A DNA stretch of 48,155 nt, from the NCBI GenBank assembly GCA_019116525.1, contig DXBM01000032.1, positions 1 to 48,155 of the forward strand, read 5' to 3'. The notes under the pieces were generated by a model. It saw only the letters and a program-made list of their open reading frames with translations, was not told the origin of the DNA and searched no databases. Origin of the DNA: Candidatus Olsenella pullistercoris (GTDB lineage: Bacteria; Actinomycetota; Coriobacteriia; Coriobacteriales; Atopobiaceae). Positions 34,732 to 42,248 of the stretch are shown piece by piece (position 1 is the first letter of the stretch; each line of letters starts with the position of its first letter). Both the position numbers and the translations under genes were made by a program.

Positions 34732-34752
34732 GCGGGCCCGCGACGGGCCCGC
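34732..34752 (+). terminator. Hairpin after glgP
   Basis: GCGGGCCC (34732-34739) pairs with GGGCCCGC (34745-34752) seven bases after the glgP stop. A second small inverted repeat, TTTTCTCT/AGAGAAAA, follows around 34767-34784. Together they may reduce, more than stop, transcription into the GH13 gene 64 bases further on. Confidence 0.45.
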
Positions 34753-34816
34753 GTGAGCCTGTCCCCTTTTCTCTGAGAGAAAAAGCACGTCCCCAATTTG
34801 CTGAAAGGAGCACGAC

Positions 34817-36526
34817 ATGACGAAGAACAACGAGCGCGCGGACTGGTGGAAGCAGGCGGTCGTGTACCAGGTGTACCCGCGCAGCTTCTACGACGCCTCG
34901 GGCGACGGCCTCGGCGACATCCGCGGCGTCACCGCGCGCATGGACTACCTGCGCGCGCTCGGCATCGACGCGATCTGGCTCTCCCCGTTCTATCCCTCCC
35001 CGCTCGTGGACGGCGGCTACGACGTGGCCGACTACCGCGACGTTGACCCGCGCCTCGGCACGCTCGCCGACTTCGACGAGATGGTGGCCGCGGCGCACGA
35101 CGCCGGCATCAAGGTGGTCGTGGACATCGTCCCCAACCACACCTCCACCGAGCACGAGTGGTTCCGCGCAGCGCTCGCGGCCGGCCCCGGCTCGCCCGAG
35201 CGCGACCGCTACGTCTTCCGTCCCGGCCGCGGCGAGCACGGCGAGCTGCCCCCCAACGGCTGGCGCTCGACCTTTGGCGGCCCCGCCTGGGAGCCGGTGG
35301 GCGACGGCGAGTGGTACCTGCACCTCTTTGCCGTCGAGCAGGCGGACCTCAACTGGAAGAACCCCGAGGTCCGCGAGGACTTCAAGCGGACGCTGCGCTT
35401 CTGGAGCGACCGCGGCGCGGACGGCTTCCGCATCGACGTGGCGCACGCGCTCGCCAAGGACCTCGACAGCCGCCCGCTCGACGAGTGGCCCGACGACCCC
35501 GACCAGGCAAGCCTCTCGCAGGAGGGCGAGGGCGGCGACAACCCGCTCTGGGACCGTCCCGAGGTGCACGAGATCTACCGCGAGTGGCGCAAGGTCTTCA
35601 ACGAGTACGAGCCTCCCCGCTTCGCCGTTGCCGAGGCGTGGGTCTGCCCTGAGCACCAGTGGATGTACGCCTCGACCGACGAGCTCGGACAGGTCTTCAA
35701 CTTCGAGTTCGCCAAGACGGACTGGTTTGCCGACGACTTCCGCCGCGCCATCGAGGAGGGCCTCGACGCAGCCGAGCGCTCCCGCTCCACGACCACGTGG
35801 GTCCTCTCCAACCATGACATGGCGCGCCACGCCACGCGCTTCGGCCTGCCGCAGGTCCGCTCCCGCGAGCACCATCAGCTCGTGAACGACTGGCTCCTGC
35901 GCGACGGGCGCACCTACGTGGAGGACCGCGCGCTGGGAACCCGGCGCGCCCGCGCTGCGCTGCTCATGGAGCTCGGGCTGCCCGGGTCGGTCTACCTCTA
36001 CCAGGGAGAGGAGCTCGGCCTCTTCGAGGTGGCCGACATCCCCTGGGAGGCGCTCGAGGACCCCGAGGCGCGCATGACCGAGCACGGCGACGCGATCAAG
36101 GGCCGCGACGGCTGCCGCGTGCCGCTCCCCTGGGTTGCCGACGACCCCACCGACGCGTTCGGCTTCTCGGCGCCCGCCGAGCACGCCGCCCCGCACCTGC
36201 CGCAGCCCGCGTGGTTCGGCAGCCACGCCGTGGACGCCGAGGAGGCCGACAAGGGCTCGATGCTGTGGTTCTACCGGCACGCGCTCGCCCTGCGCGCCGA
36301 GCTGGTGGTCCCGACCGGCGACACCTCGCTCGCCTGGGCGGCCGAGAACGGCGGCGAGGTCATCGCCTACGAGCGCCCGACAGCGGACGGGCGCACGCTC
36401 GAGGTCGTCACGAACTTCGGCGCCGAGCCCGCGCGGCTGCCCGAGGGCGAGGTCCTTCTCGCCTCCGCGGAGCTGAACGCTGACGGGTCCCTTCCCGCCG
36501 ACGCCACCGTCTGGGTCGTCCGCTAG
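34817..36526 (+). CDS. GH13 alpha-glucosidase / oligo-glucosidase
   Basis: A 569-residue cytoplasmic alpha-amylase-superfamily enzyme. The four conserved regions are VVVDIVPNHTS, GFRIDVAHAL (nucleophile Asp), FAVAEAWV (acid/base Glu) and VLSNHDMAR (third Asp). The start VVYQVYPRSFYDASGDGLGDIRG is typical of alpha-glucosidases and oligo-1,6-glucosidases. The ATG at 34817 has AAAGGAG. It is downstream of malQ-glgP and probably removes glucose from short maltodextrins or isomaltodextrins. I cannot tell the linkage preference. Confidence 0.92.
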   Translation: MTKNNERADWWKQAVVYQVYPRSFYDASGDGLGDIRGVTARMDYLRALGIDAIWLSPFYPSPLVDGGYDVADYRDVDPRLGTLADFDEMVAAAHDAGIKVVVDIVPNHTSTEHEWFRAALAAGPGSPERDRYVFRPGRGEHGELPPNGWRSTFGGPAWEPVGDGEWYLHLFAVEQADLNWKNPEVREDFKRTLRFWSDRGADGFRIDVAHALAKDLDSRPLDEWPDDPDQASLSQEGEGGDNPLWDRPEVHEIYREWRKVFNEYEPPRFAVAEAWVCPEHQWMYASTDELGQVFNFEFAKTDWFADDFRRAIEEGLDAAERSRSTTTWVLSNHDMARHATRFGLPQVRSREHHQLVNDWLLRDGRTYVEDRALGTRRARAALLMELGLPGSVYLYQGEELGLFEVADIPWEALEDPEARMTEHGDAIKGRDGCRVPLPWVADDPTDAFGFSAPAEHAAPHLPQPAWFGSHAVDAEEADKGSMLWFYRHALALRAELVVPTGDTSLAWAAENGGEVIAYERPTADGRTLEVVTNFGAEPARLPEGEVLLASAELNADGSLPADATVWVVR

Positions 36527-36538
36527 GCACATGAGCTC

Positions 36539-36579
36539 GCCCAAGGCCCCGCTCGGCAGCGTTTGCGGGGCCTTGGGCG
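36539..36579 (+). terminator. Strong terminator hairpin after the GH13 gene
   Basis: CGCCCAAGGCCCCGC (36539-36553) pairs with GCGGGGCCTTGGGCG (36565-36579): a perfect 15-base stem starting 13 bases after the stop codon. Confidence 0.7.
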
Positions 36580-36591
36580 AGCCGTCAACGA

Positions 36592-36624
36592 GAGGGGGCA
36601 GGGACTCGGCGCCCCTGCCCCCTC
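36592..36624 (-). terminator. Hairpin at the end of the PTS operon
   Basis: GAGGGGGCAGG (36592-36602) pairs perfectly with CCTGCCCCCTC (36614-36624). On the minus strand it begins five bases after the last gene of the PTS operon. Confidence 0.65.
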
Positions 36625-36628
36625 TCCC

Positions 36629-37027
36629 CTACTCGCTTGCGCGCAGCAGGATGAACGCCAGGTTCTCCTTGTGCCAGGGCGCTGCGAGCACGCTGCGCCG
36701 GACCTTGTAGACGAGGTCCCCCTCGTCCGTCTCGACGGTGAGCTCGAGCGACGCGAGCCTCATCCGCAGCCTCATCTGCTTGATCCGCTCGTTGGGGACG
36801 AACAGGAGGCGGTCCCCCTCGAGCCTGCCGCGACGGTCGTCGACCGGCACGATCGCGATGCCAGAGCTGTTGAAGTGCAGCACGTGCTCGCGCATGACGT
36901 TCATGTACTCGCCCATGCCGAGGTTGTAGCTGCCCACGGTGGGCTTGAGCGTGGCGAGTATCGTCGCGTGGCTCGCGAAGTCCACGCCCCTCCCCAGGAG
37001 GAGCTCCCTGACGTCGTTCTCGGTCAT
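36629..37027 (-). CDS. 132-residue protein of unknown function at the end of the PTS operon
   Basis: A soluble protein (MTENDVRELLLGRGVDF...) of which residues about 25-130 look strand-rich with one helix (PNERIKQMRLRM), ending LAAPWHKENLAFILLRASE. The pattern is reminiscent of a PH/GRAM-like barrel, but I cannot confirm this. It does not look like the DUF956/ManO protein often found after mannose PTS genes. The ATG at 37027 is seven bases after the EIIA stop, so it belongs to the PTS operon and may modulate it. Confidence 0.65.
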   Translation of the reverse strand: MTENDVRELLLGRGVDFASHATILATLKPTVGSYNLGMGEYMNVMREHVLHFNSSGIAIVPVDDRRGRLEGDRLLFVPNERIKQMRLRMRLASLELTVETDEGDLVYKVRRSVLAAPWHKENLAFILLRASE

Positions 37028-37034
37028 GTCTGCC

Positions 37035-37451
37035 CTACGCCCCCGCTGCGCGCTGGCGGTGCAGCTCGTTGTAGTCAACGATGCCGTCGCGCCCCGTCTG
37101 GATGATGCCCTCGACGTCCATGCCCATGTCGCGCGCCGTGACGTACTCGATCACCATCGGGAGGTTGGCGCCGGTGACGATCTGCACCCGCTCCGCGTCC
37201 TCCTCGGTGCGCAGCAGCATGGCCGCGCAGTTGCACGGGGACCCAAACAGCAGGTCGCAGAGGATCACGACGCCCTCGCCCGTGTCAACGCTCTCCACCG
37301 CCTGCCTGATCCTGACGGCGAACTCGGCGATGTCCTCGCTCGGCATGAAGCCGATGGCGGCGAGCTGCTCGGGCTCCCCCACGAACATCCTCACGGCGTC
37401 GAGCATGCCCTCGGCAAGGCCACCGTGGCTGACTAGAACAATACCCTTCAT
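37035..37451 (-). CDS. PTS mannose-family EIIA component
   Basis: A 138-residue EIIA of the mannose/fructose/sorbose family. It opens MKGIVLVSHGGLAEGM, in which H9 is the residue phosphorylated by HPr. ILCDLLFGSPCN and VTGANLPMVIEY are family features. It is a separate protein here, not fused with EIIB as in E. coli ManX. It lies after EIID with a 114-base gap that contains a perfect hairpin, so its expression may be set separately. Confidence 0.9.
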   Translation of the reverse strand: MKGIVLVSHGGLAEGMLDAVRMFVGEPEQLAAIGFMPSEDIAEFAVRIRQAVESVDTGEGVVILCDLLFGSPCNCAAMLLRTEEDAERVQIVTGANLPMVIEYVTARDMGMDVEGIIQTGRDGIVDYNELHRQRAAGA

Positions 37452-37482
37452 GAGACCTCCCGGGTCGTCGCGGACTGACAAG

Positions 37483-37530
37483 GCCGGCGCACGGCGCGAG
37501 ACGCATGGGTCCGTCACGCCGTGCGCCGGC
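37483..37530 (-). terminator. Intercistronic hairpin between EIID and EIIA genes
   Basis: GCCGGCGCACGGC (37483-37495) and GCCGTGCGCCGGC (37518-37530) form a perfect 13-base stem within the PTS operon. It may attenuate transcription or protect the upstream transcript end. Confidence 0.6.
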
Positions 37531-37565
37531 AGCGTGGAGCAAGCGGCGCCAGAACGTGCCTTACG

Positions 37566-38390
37566 CTACACGATGCCGAAGAAGGCAAGGACGAGCGCCA
37601 CCACGAGGGTGCCGAGCACGAGCTTGACGATGCTCACGTTCTTCTTGCTGATCAGCAGGTAGTAGACGAAGAGTACAGAGATCTGGAGCAGGCCGGGCAT
37701 CAGGTTGTTGAGCTGGTCCTGGATGACCATCGTGGACTCGCCGGAGGTCACCTGCAGGGCGAGAGAGAGCGACACCATCGAGGAGGTGAGCACGCCCATC
37801 ATCGTCATGCCCAGGATGTTGGCGCCCTCGGTCACGGAGTTCATGAGGGAGGAGCCCAGCACGTTCTTGATCGCCGAGCGGCCCTGCTTGTAGGTGAGCT
37901 TGGTCGTGAGGATGAGCTCGCACAGCGTCACCATCGTGCCGAGGAGCAGAACGAGCACGCCGAGGAAGTTACCCTGCTGCGCGAGCGAGCAGGCGGCAAG
38001 GATGAACAGCGTGGTGATCGTGCCCGCGGAGAACGAGTCACCGAAGGCGGCGCAGGGGCCCATGAGACCGGTCTTGACCGCGATGATGGACTCGCCCGGA
38101 ATGGAGTCGATGCTGTTGGCCTTCTCCTCCTCCATCGCCAGCACCGTGCCGAGGATGAGGCCGCCGGCGGTGGCGTTGGTGTTGAAGAGCTCCATGTGAC
38201 GCGTCATGGCGTCCTTGAGGTCGTCCTTGTTCGGGTAGAGCTTCTTGAGCGCAGGGAGCAGCGCGTCGGTGAACGCGATGGACTGCATGCGCTCGAAGTT
38301 GAGCGAGATCTCGCAGTTGATGTACCAGCGGGCGATGACCTTGTTGACGTCCGACTTGGTGAGGGAGATGCGCTTGGTGTCCTCAGCCAT
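37566..38390 (-). CDS. PTS mannose-family EIID component
   Basis: A 274-residue membrane component. It has the family start RWYINCEISLNFERMQSIAF, a conserved GLMGPCAAFGDSF stretch and one or more hydrophobic segments near the C terminus (LLQISVLFVYYLLISKK, LVLGTLVVALVLAFFGIV). With EIIC it forms the sugar channel. The ATG at 38390 is four bases past the EIIC stop. Confidence 0.93.
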   Translation of the reverse strand: MAEDTKRISLTKSDVNKVIARWYINCEISLNFERMQSIAFTDALLPALKKLYPNKDDLKDAMTRHMELFNTNATAGGLILGTVLAMEEEKANSIDSIPGESIIAVKTGLMGPCAAFGDSFSAGTITTLFILAACSLAQQGNFLGVLVLLLGTMVTLCELILTTKLTYKQGRSAIKNVLGSSLMNSVTEGANILGMTMMGVLTSSMVSLSLALQVTSGESTMVIQDQLNNLMPGLLQISVLFVYYLLISKKNVSIVKLVLGTLVVALVLAFFGIV

Positions 38391-38394
38391 AGTT

Positions 38395-39156
38395 CTACGC
38401 CTCCTTCTGAGCGTCGCGCTTCGCCATGACCACCAGGACCGCCACGCACCCGGCGATCAGGCCGGCAGTGATGTTGTTGAGGGCCAGGCACTGGACCAGG
38501 ATGAAGCCGATGATGGTGTAGGGAAGCATCTTGGGCTGACCGATCATGTTCATGATGAGCGCGAAGCCGATGGCGGGCATGACGCCGCCGGCGACGGACA
38601 GGCCCTGCATGACCCAGTCGGGCACGACGTTCATGAACGCGAGCATGGCGTCCTGGCCGAACATCACGACGATGAAGACGGGCAGGAACAGAATGGGGAG
38701 CTCGATGATGGGCGGGTAGATGAGCGCGCAGCGGGACAGCTCGGCGGTGTCGCCCTTTGCGACGGCGGCGTCGGCGCGGTGCACGAAGATGATGTTCACG
38801 AAGCGGCGAAGCGTGGTGACGAGCGAGCCAACGAGGCCCATAGGCACTGCGAACGCGATTGCCTGCTCAACGCTCAGGCCGGTCGCGAGCGCGATCGGTA
38901 TGACCGTTGTCGCCGCGAGCGCCGAGTCGGTCGGCAGGTTTCCTCCGGGGGCGATGATGCCCGCGAACACGGCCGCGATGCCGCCGCCGATGATGAGGCC
39001 CTGGGTAACGTCACCGTAGATCGCGCCGGCCACCACGCCCACGAAGATGGGGCTCGCGAAGAAGAACAGGGCGAAGTAGCCGCCGATCATCCCTCGCGCT
39101 AGCCAGTACAGAACGCCCATAGCCACCGCCATGATGACAAGCTGTGCGCCTTCCAT
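38395..39156 (-). CDS. PTS mannose-family EIIC component
   Basis: A 253-residue integral membrane permease with about seven hydrophobic segments (MAVAMGVLYWLARGMIGG, GGGIAAVFAGIIAPGGNLPTD, and a GxNxxTA-like LNNITAGLIAGCVAVLVVM at the end). It is the sugar-translocating subunit, coupled with EIID downstream and EIIB upstream. The sugar cannot be decided from the sequence. Confidence 0.92.
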   Translation of the reverse strand: MEGAQLVIMAVAMGVLYWLARGMIGGYFALFFFASPIFVGVVAGAIYGDVTQGLIIGGGIAAVFAGIIAPGGNLPTDSALAATTVIPIALATGLSVEQAIAFAVPMGLVGSLVTTLRRFVNIIFVHRADAAVAKGDTAELSRCALIYPPIIELPILFLPVFIVVMFGQDAMLAFMNVVPDWVMQGLSVAGGVMPAIGFALIMNMIGQPKMLPYTIIGFILVQCLALNNITAGLIAGCVAVLVVMAKRDAQKEA

Positions 39157-39193
39157 AAGGACTCTCCTCTCTCTTTCCTGGCAGTTTCCTGCC

Positions 39194-39670
39194 TTACTTC
39201 ACTTTGCTCTCGACGGACTCGAGGCTTACCGCCGCCGTCTCGGGAATCGGCTGGAGGTAGACGTTGACGCCCGACGCCTTGATCTCAGCCAGCATGTCGT
39301 ACTCCTCCGGGGAGAGCGCAACGCCCTGCATGGCGTTCTTGCGGTTGGGCGCGGACTGGATGGCGCCCACGTTGAGCTCGGGGAAGGAGAACCCGTTCTT
39401 GAACGCCTGGTACGCGCTCGCCACGTCTTTGAAGATGAGCATCGCGCTGTCGTTCTTGCTGTCCAGCGTCTCCTGGATCTTGTCGATGGTCGTGATGTCG
39501 ACGTCCTTGTCGCCGGCGGACATGCGGTAGATGTCTGCCATGAACTCATCGTTGATGAGCGCGTCGTCGACGAGGACCAGTCGGTCGACGGGACGGAACT
39601 TGATCCACTTCGCCACGATCTGGCCATGGATCAGGCGGTAGTCGACGCGAACGATCTTTACCGTTGCCAT
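39194..39670 (-). CDS. PTS mannose-family EIIB component
   Basis: A 158-residue EIIB. It starts MATVKIVRVDYRLIHGQIVAKW, in which H15 is the phosphorylated histidine that hands phosphate to the incoming sugar. The ATG at 39670 is chosen over an upstream in-frame ATG because the conserved region starts there and a purine-rich site precedes it. It lies between the dehydrogenase gene and EIIC. Confidence 0.93.
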   Translation of the reverse strand: MATVKIVRVDYRLIHGQIVAKWIKFRPVDRLVLVDDALINDEFMADIYRMSAGDKDVDITTIDKIQETLDSKNDSAMLIFKDVASAYQAFKNGFSFPELNVGAIQSAPNRKNAMQGVALSPEEYDMLAEIKASGVNVYLQPIPETAAVSLESVESKVK

Positions 39671-39735
39671 GAGCTTGCACCCCTTCTTTCTCTCGCGAAG
39701 CCTTTGTTCCAGCCGCAACCCGTGCGGCGCTCCTC

Positions 39736-40758
39736 CTAGTACTCGACGCGCACGGCCTCGTGGGTCTCGACGCTCTTGGTGACCGCCTCGGCGATCAGCT
39801 CGGCGTGGAGGCCGTCGGTGAGGCCGGCGACGAACTCCCTGCCCGTCTGGATGCAGTCCACGAAGTCGCTCATCGGCTCGATGCCAAAGCCCACCAGGCG
39901 CCCGCCGTTGTTCTGCATGAAGGCAATGTTGGGGGTGTAGCCCTTCTGCGCGTCAAAGAACTCGACGCCACGGCGCTGGGAGTCAACGCGGATGAGCGTG
40001 TTCTCGCACATGATGTGCGTGCAGGAGTCGTCGGCCTTGGCAAAGCCGTTCGGGACGATCCAGGAGTTCTCGACGGTCCAGGTGCAGCCGTTCTCAAACT
40101 GCAGCATGGCGGTCACGGTGTCGTAGGTGTCGACGCCCATGGACTCGAGCAGCCCCTTGTGGCCGCGCGCGTAGACCTCGGTGACCTCGCAGCCCATGTA
40201 CCAGCGGATGAGGTCGTAGCAGTGGGTCCCCAGGAAGTGGACGGGGCTCGAGGCGTTTGCCCACTTGAGCCAGTTGGTGGGAACGTCGATGATGTCGTCC
40301 ATGCGCATGTAGCCGCGCAGCGGGGCGCCGCAGCCCTCCTCGGCGAGCTTGTTCTTGACGGCGATGGAGGCCGGGTCCCAACGCTTGTGGTAGTCGACCA
40401 TCACGCGCACGCCGGCCTTCTCGGCGGCGTCGATGATCTCGTAGGCATCCGCGGAGGTCGTGGCGAGGGGCTTCTCGACGAGCACGTCCTTGCCATGCTT
40501 GATGGCGGTGAGGACCGGGTCCTTGTGGTAGGGGTCGGGCGTGGCGACGGACACCGCGTCCACGTCCTCCTTGGTCAGCAGCTCGTCAAGGTCGGCGTAG
40601 GTCTTGACGCCGTACTCCGCCTCAACCTGCTCGCGAATCTTCTCCGAGAGGTCGCAGACAGCCACGAGCTCGGAGCGGGGGTTCCAGGTGTACCCGTTCA
40701 GGTGGTTCCTGCCATAGATGCCGGCGCCGACAACCGCGACCTTCAGCTTGTCGTTCAC
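39736..40758 (-). CDS. Gfo/Idh/MocA-family oxidoreductase
   Basis: A 340-residue NAD(P)-dependent dehydrogenase. It has the Rossmann start KVAVVGAGIYGRNHLNGY, the family motif VLVEKPLATT (Glu-Lys-Pro), YHKRWDP, and HFLGTHCYDLIRWYMG, which carries the usual histidine of the substrate site. The GTG at 40758 is preferred because GGGAG lies six bases before it; an ATG at 40806 is in frame. It is the first gene of the PTS operon, so it probably acts on the incoming sugar or polyol (inositol-, glucose- or sialate-like substrates are known for the family). The substrate is unresolved. Confidence 0.88.
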   Translation of the reverse strand: MNDKLKVAVVGAGIYGRNHLNGYTWNPRSELVAVCDLSEKIREQVEAEYGVKTYADLDELLTKEDVDAVSVATPDPYHKDPVLTAIKHGKDVLVEKPLATTSADAYEIIDAAEKAGVRVMVDYHKRWDPASIAVKNKLAEEGCGAPLRGYMRMDDIIDVPTNWLKWANASSPVHFLGTHCYDLIRWYMGCEVTEVYARGHKGLLESMGVDTYDTVTAMLQFENGCTWTVENSWIVPNGFAKADDSCTHIMCENTLIRVDSQRRGVEFFDAQKGYTPNIAFMQNNGGRLVGFGIEPMSDFVDCIQTGREFVAGLTDGLHAELIAEAVTKSVETHEAVRVEY

Positions 40759-40813
40759 GAGAGCTCCCTTCGTCTGGTGCGGAACGTTGCGCTCCATAAT
40801 ACGCACATTTGTA

Positions 40814-40855
40814 GGAAAGTTTCTTTTCGTTTGGTTTTGATGTAGGGAAATTTCC
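40814..40855. promoter_or_regulatory. Pair of RpiR-type operator sites
   Basis: GGAAAGTTTC (40814-40823) and GGAAATTTCC (40846-40855), each preceded by TGTAG, lie in the divergent gap between the PTS operon and the RpiR gene. Their centres are 32 bases apart, close to three helical turns, so two dimers could bind the same face of the DNA. RpiR regulators often bind such GAAA-TTTC palindromes. Confidence 0.65.
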
Positions 40856-40987
40856 GTTAATGGTTGATTGTGGCCGCGAGCGGTAGATTTGCCGTCTGCC
40901 GCCTGTGGGGACGCGTTTTGACGCTAGTCTGTAGGTACGCTCGACGGGCGCCGCGCGCGTCTGATGGGTCGGATCGAGAGGAGAGCC

Positions 40988-41863
40988 ATGGGCACGCCTG
41001 ACGTCATCGCGCTCATCGAGGGAGCGCTCCCCACGCTGACCGGCGTCAACCGCACCATCGCGACCTACATCATCGAGCACCGCTACGAGGTCCCCTCGAT
41101 GTCCACCGAGGAGCTCGCCGGGGCGTGCGGGGTGAGCGACGCGACCATCGTCCGCTTCGCGCGCGCAATGGGCTCCACCGGCTACCGTGACTTCAAGATC
41201 TCCCTCTCCGCGGCGAACGCGGTGCGCGAGCACGCCGGGCTCGACCTCGCCGACATCCGCCCGACCGACTCCCCCGCCACCGTGGTAAGCAAGCTCACCG
41301 CGCACACCATCAGCTCGCTCGAGAGCACGAGCAACGTCCTCGACACCGGCGAGCTCGAGCGGGCCGTCGACCTCATCGACGAGGCGTACGTGTCGGGGCA
41401 CAAGCTCTACCTCGCCGGGCTGGGCGCCTCGGGGACCGTTGCCAAGGCCTTCTCGATCAAGCTGATGCGCTTGGACATCCCGACCGTCTACTACGAGGAC
41501 TTCCACCTGCAGCTCGAGGCGATACTCAACATCAGGCCCGGCGACATCCTCGTCTGCTTCACCGTGCTCGGGCGCTCAGTGGAAAACGACCAGCTCATCA
41601 GCATCGCTCGCAAGCGCGGCTGCGACGTCATCCTCGTCACGCAGCGAGGGCTGGGGAGCATGGCGAGGAAGGCCACGTGCCTGCTGCTCACCTCGTGCGT
41701 GGAGAGCAAGATGCGCCTGGCGAGCCAGACCGGCCTCATCGTCCAGATGCTCATCGTGGACGTCCTGTTCACATCGCTCGCTCTGCGCCACCTGGACACG
41801 ACGCGGGCAAGCGTCACCGAGCAGAAGCGCGTCTTCATAGACCTCGGCCACTACTCGATGTAG
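40988..41863 (+). CDS. RpiR/MurR-family sugar-phosphate-responsive regulator
   Basis: A 291-residue regulator. The N-terminal helix-turn-helix is about residues 1-80 (MSTEELAGACGVSDATIVRFARAMG). The SIS domain that binds a phosphosugar is about 120-260 (LYLAGLGASGTVAKAFSIKLMRL, ILVCFTVLGRSVENDQLISIARKRGCDVILVTQ). The ATG at 40988 follows GAGGAG; an ATG eight codons earlier is a weaker choice. It is divergent from the PTS/dehydrogenase operon with two matching operator sites between them, so it most probably controls that operon. Confidence 0.92.
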   Translation: MGTPDVIALIEGALPTLTGVNRTIATYIIEHRYEVPSMSTEELAGACGVSDATIVRFARAMGSTGYRDFKISLSAANAVREHAGLDLADIRPTDSPATVVSKLTAHTISSLESTSNVLDTGELERAVDLIDEAYVSGHKLYLAGLGASGTVAKAFSIKLMRLDIPTVYYEDFHLQLEAILNIRPGDILVCFTVLGRSVENDQLISIARKRGCDVILVTQRGLGSMARKATCLLLTSCVESKMRLASQTGLIVQMLIVDVLFTSLALRHLDTTRASVTEQKRVFIDLGHYSM

Positions 41864-41992
41864 GGCCTCCCCGCAAGCCCGCAACGGACCGCCCTTGTCG
41901 CGGCCTCGGGCGCCCCTCTCCCGAGTCCGTCCGGCCCCTCCCGCGCCCTTCTCGGATTGTGAGCCCCGCCTTGCCCCTCCCGCGCTCACCGC

Positions 41993-42126
41993 GGATTGTG
42001 AGCAACATTTTTTATGTGAACCTTTGATTTATGAGCGTTCGAAGCTAACCTAAGCCCCGTTAGCTTCCAACGCTCATTTTTTTATGACCCTTTGGTTGTT
42101 TGCATAAAAGATGTTGCTCACAACCG
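41993..42126. repeat. 134-bp element with 24-bp inverted ends (TTGTGAGCAAC family), copy 2
   Basis: The left end (41993-42016) and the inverted right end (42103-42126) match at 21 of 24 bases; the core is TTGTGAGCAACAT. The interior is unusually AT-rich for this genome and contains a strong terminator hairpin. Related ends occur at 8987-9122. It looks like a non-coding miniature element, but no target-site duplication is obvious. Confidence 0.65.
42032..42083 (+). terminator. Intrinsic terminator inside the inverted-end element
   Basis: An 18-base stem with one mismatch (42032-42049 with 42059-42076, ends TGAGCGTT/AACGCTCA) is followed by seven T residues (42077-42083). This is the best intrinsic terminator in the window and would end RpiR gene transcription. 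Confidence 0.8.
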
Positions 42127-42248
42127 AGAGAAGGGGAGGCGCCAGGAGAACGGGCGGAAGAGCGGAGCGCAGCTGACAAAGCGGCGAGAAGGACAGGGCC
42201 GACGCCCCTCCCGGCGAGGGGCAGGCGATCCGAGAAGACGCCCTCTCG

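Larger units (their letters stand above)
41864..42248. other. 385-bp gene-free region with repeat element and terminators
   Basis: Between the convergent RpiR and alpha-galactosidase genes. It holds an octamer copy (41947-41954), a direct repeat GGATTGTGAGC (41954-41964 and 41993-42003), the inverted-end element (41993-42126), another octamer copy (42185-42192) and a hairpin GCCCCTC/GAGGGGC (42204-42222) that may end alpha-galactosidase transcription. I see no gene. Confidence 0.6.

Noticed and set aside
36629-37027. The last PTS operon gene as ManO (DUF956)
   Set aside because: It sits in the right position, but its sequence does not match the opening pattern I associate with that family, so I left the function open.
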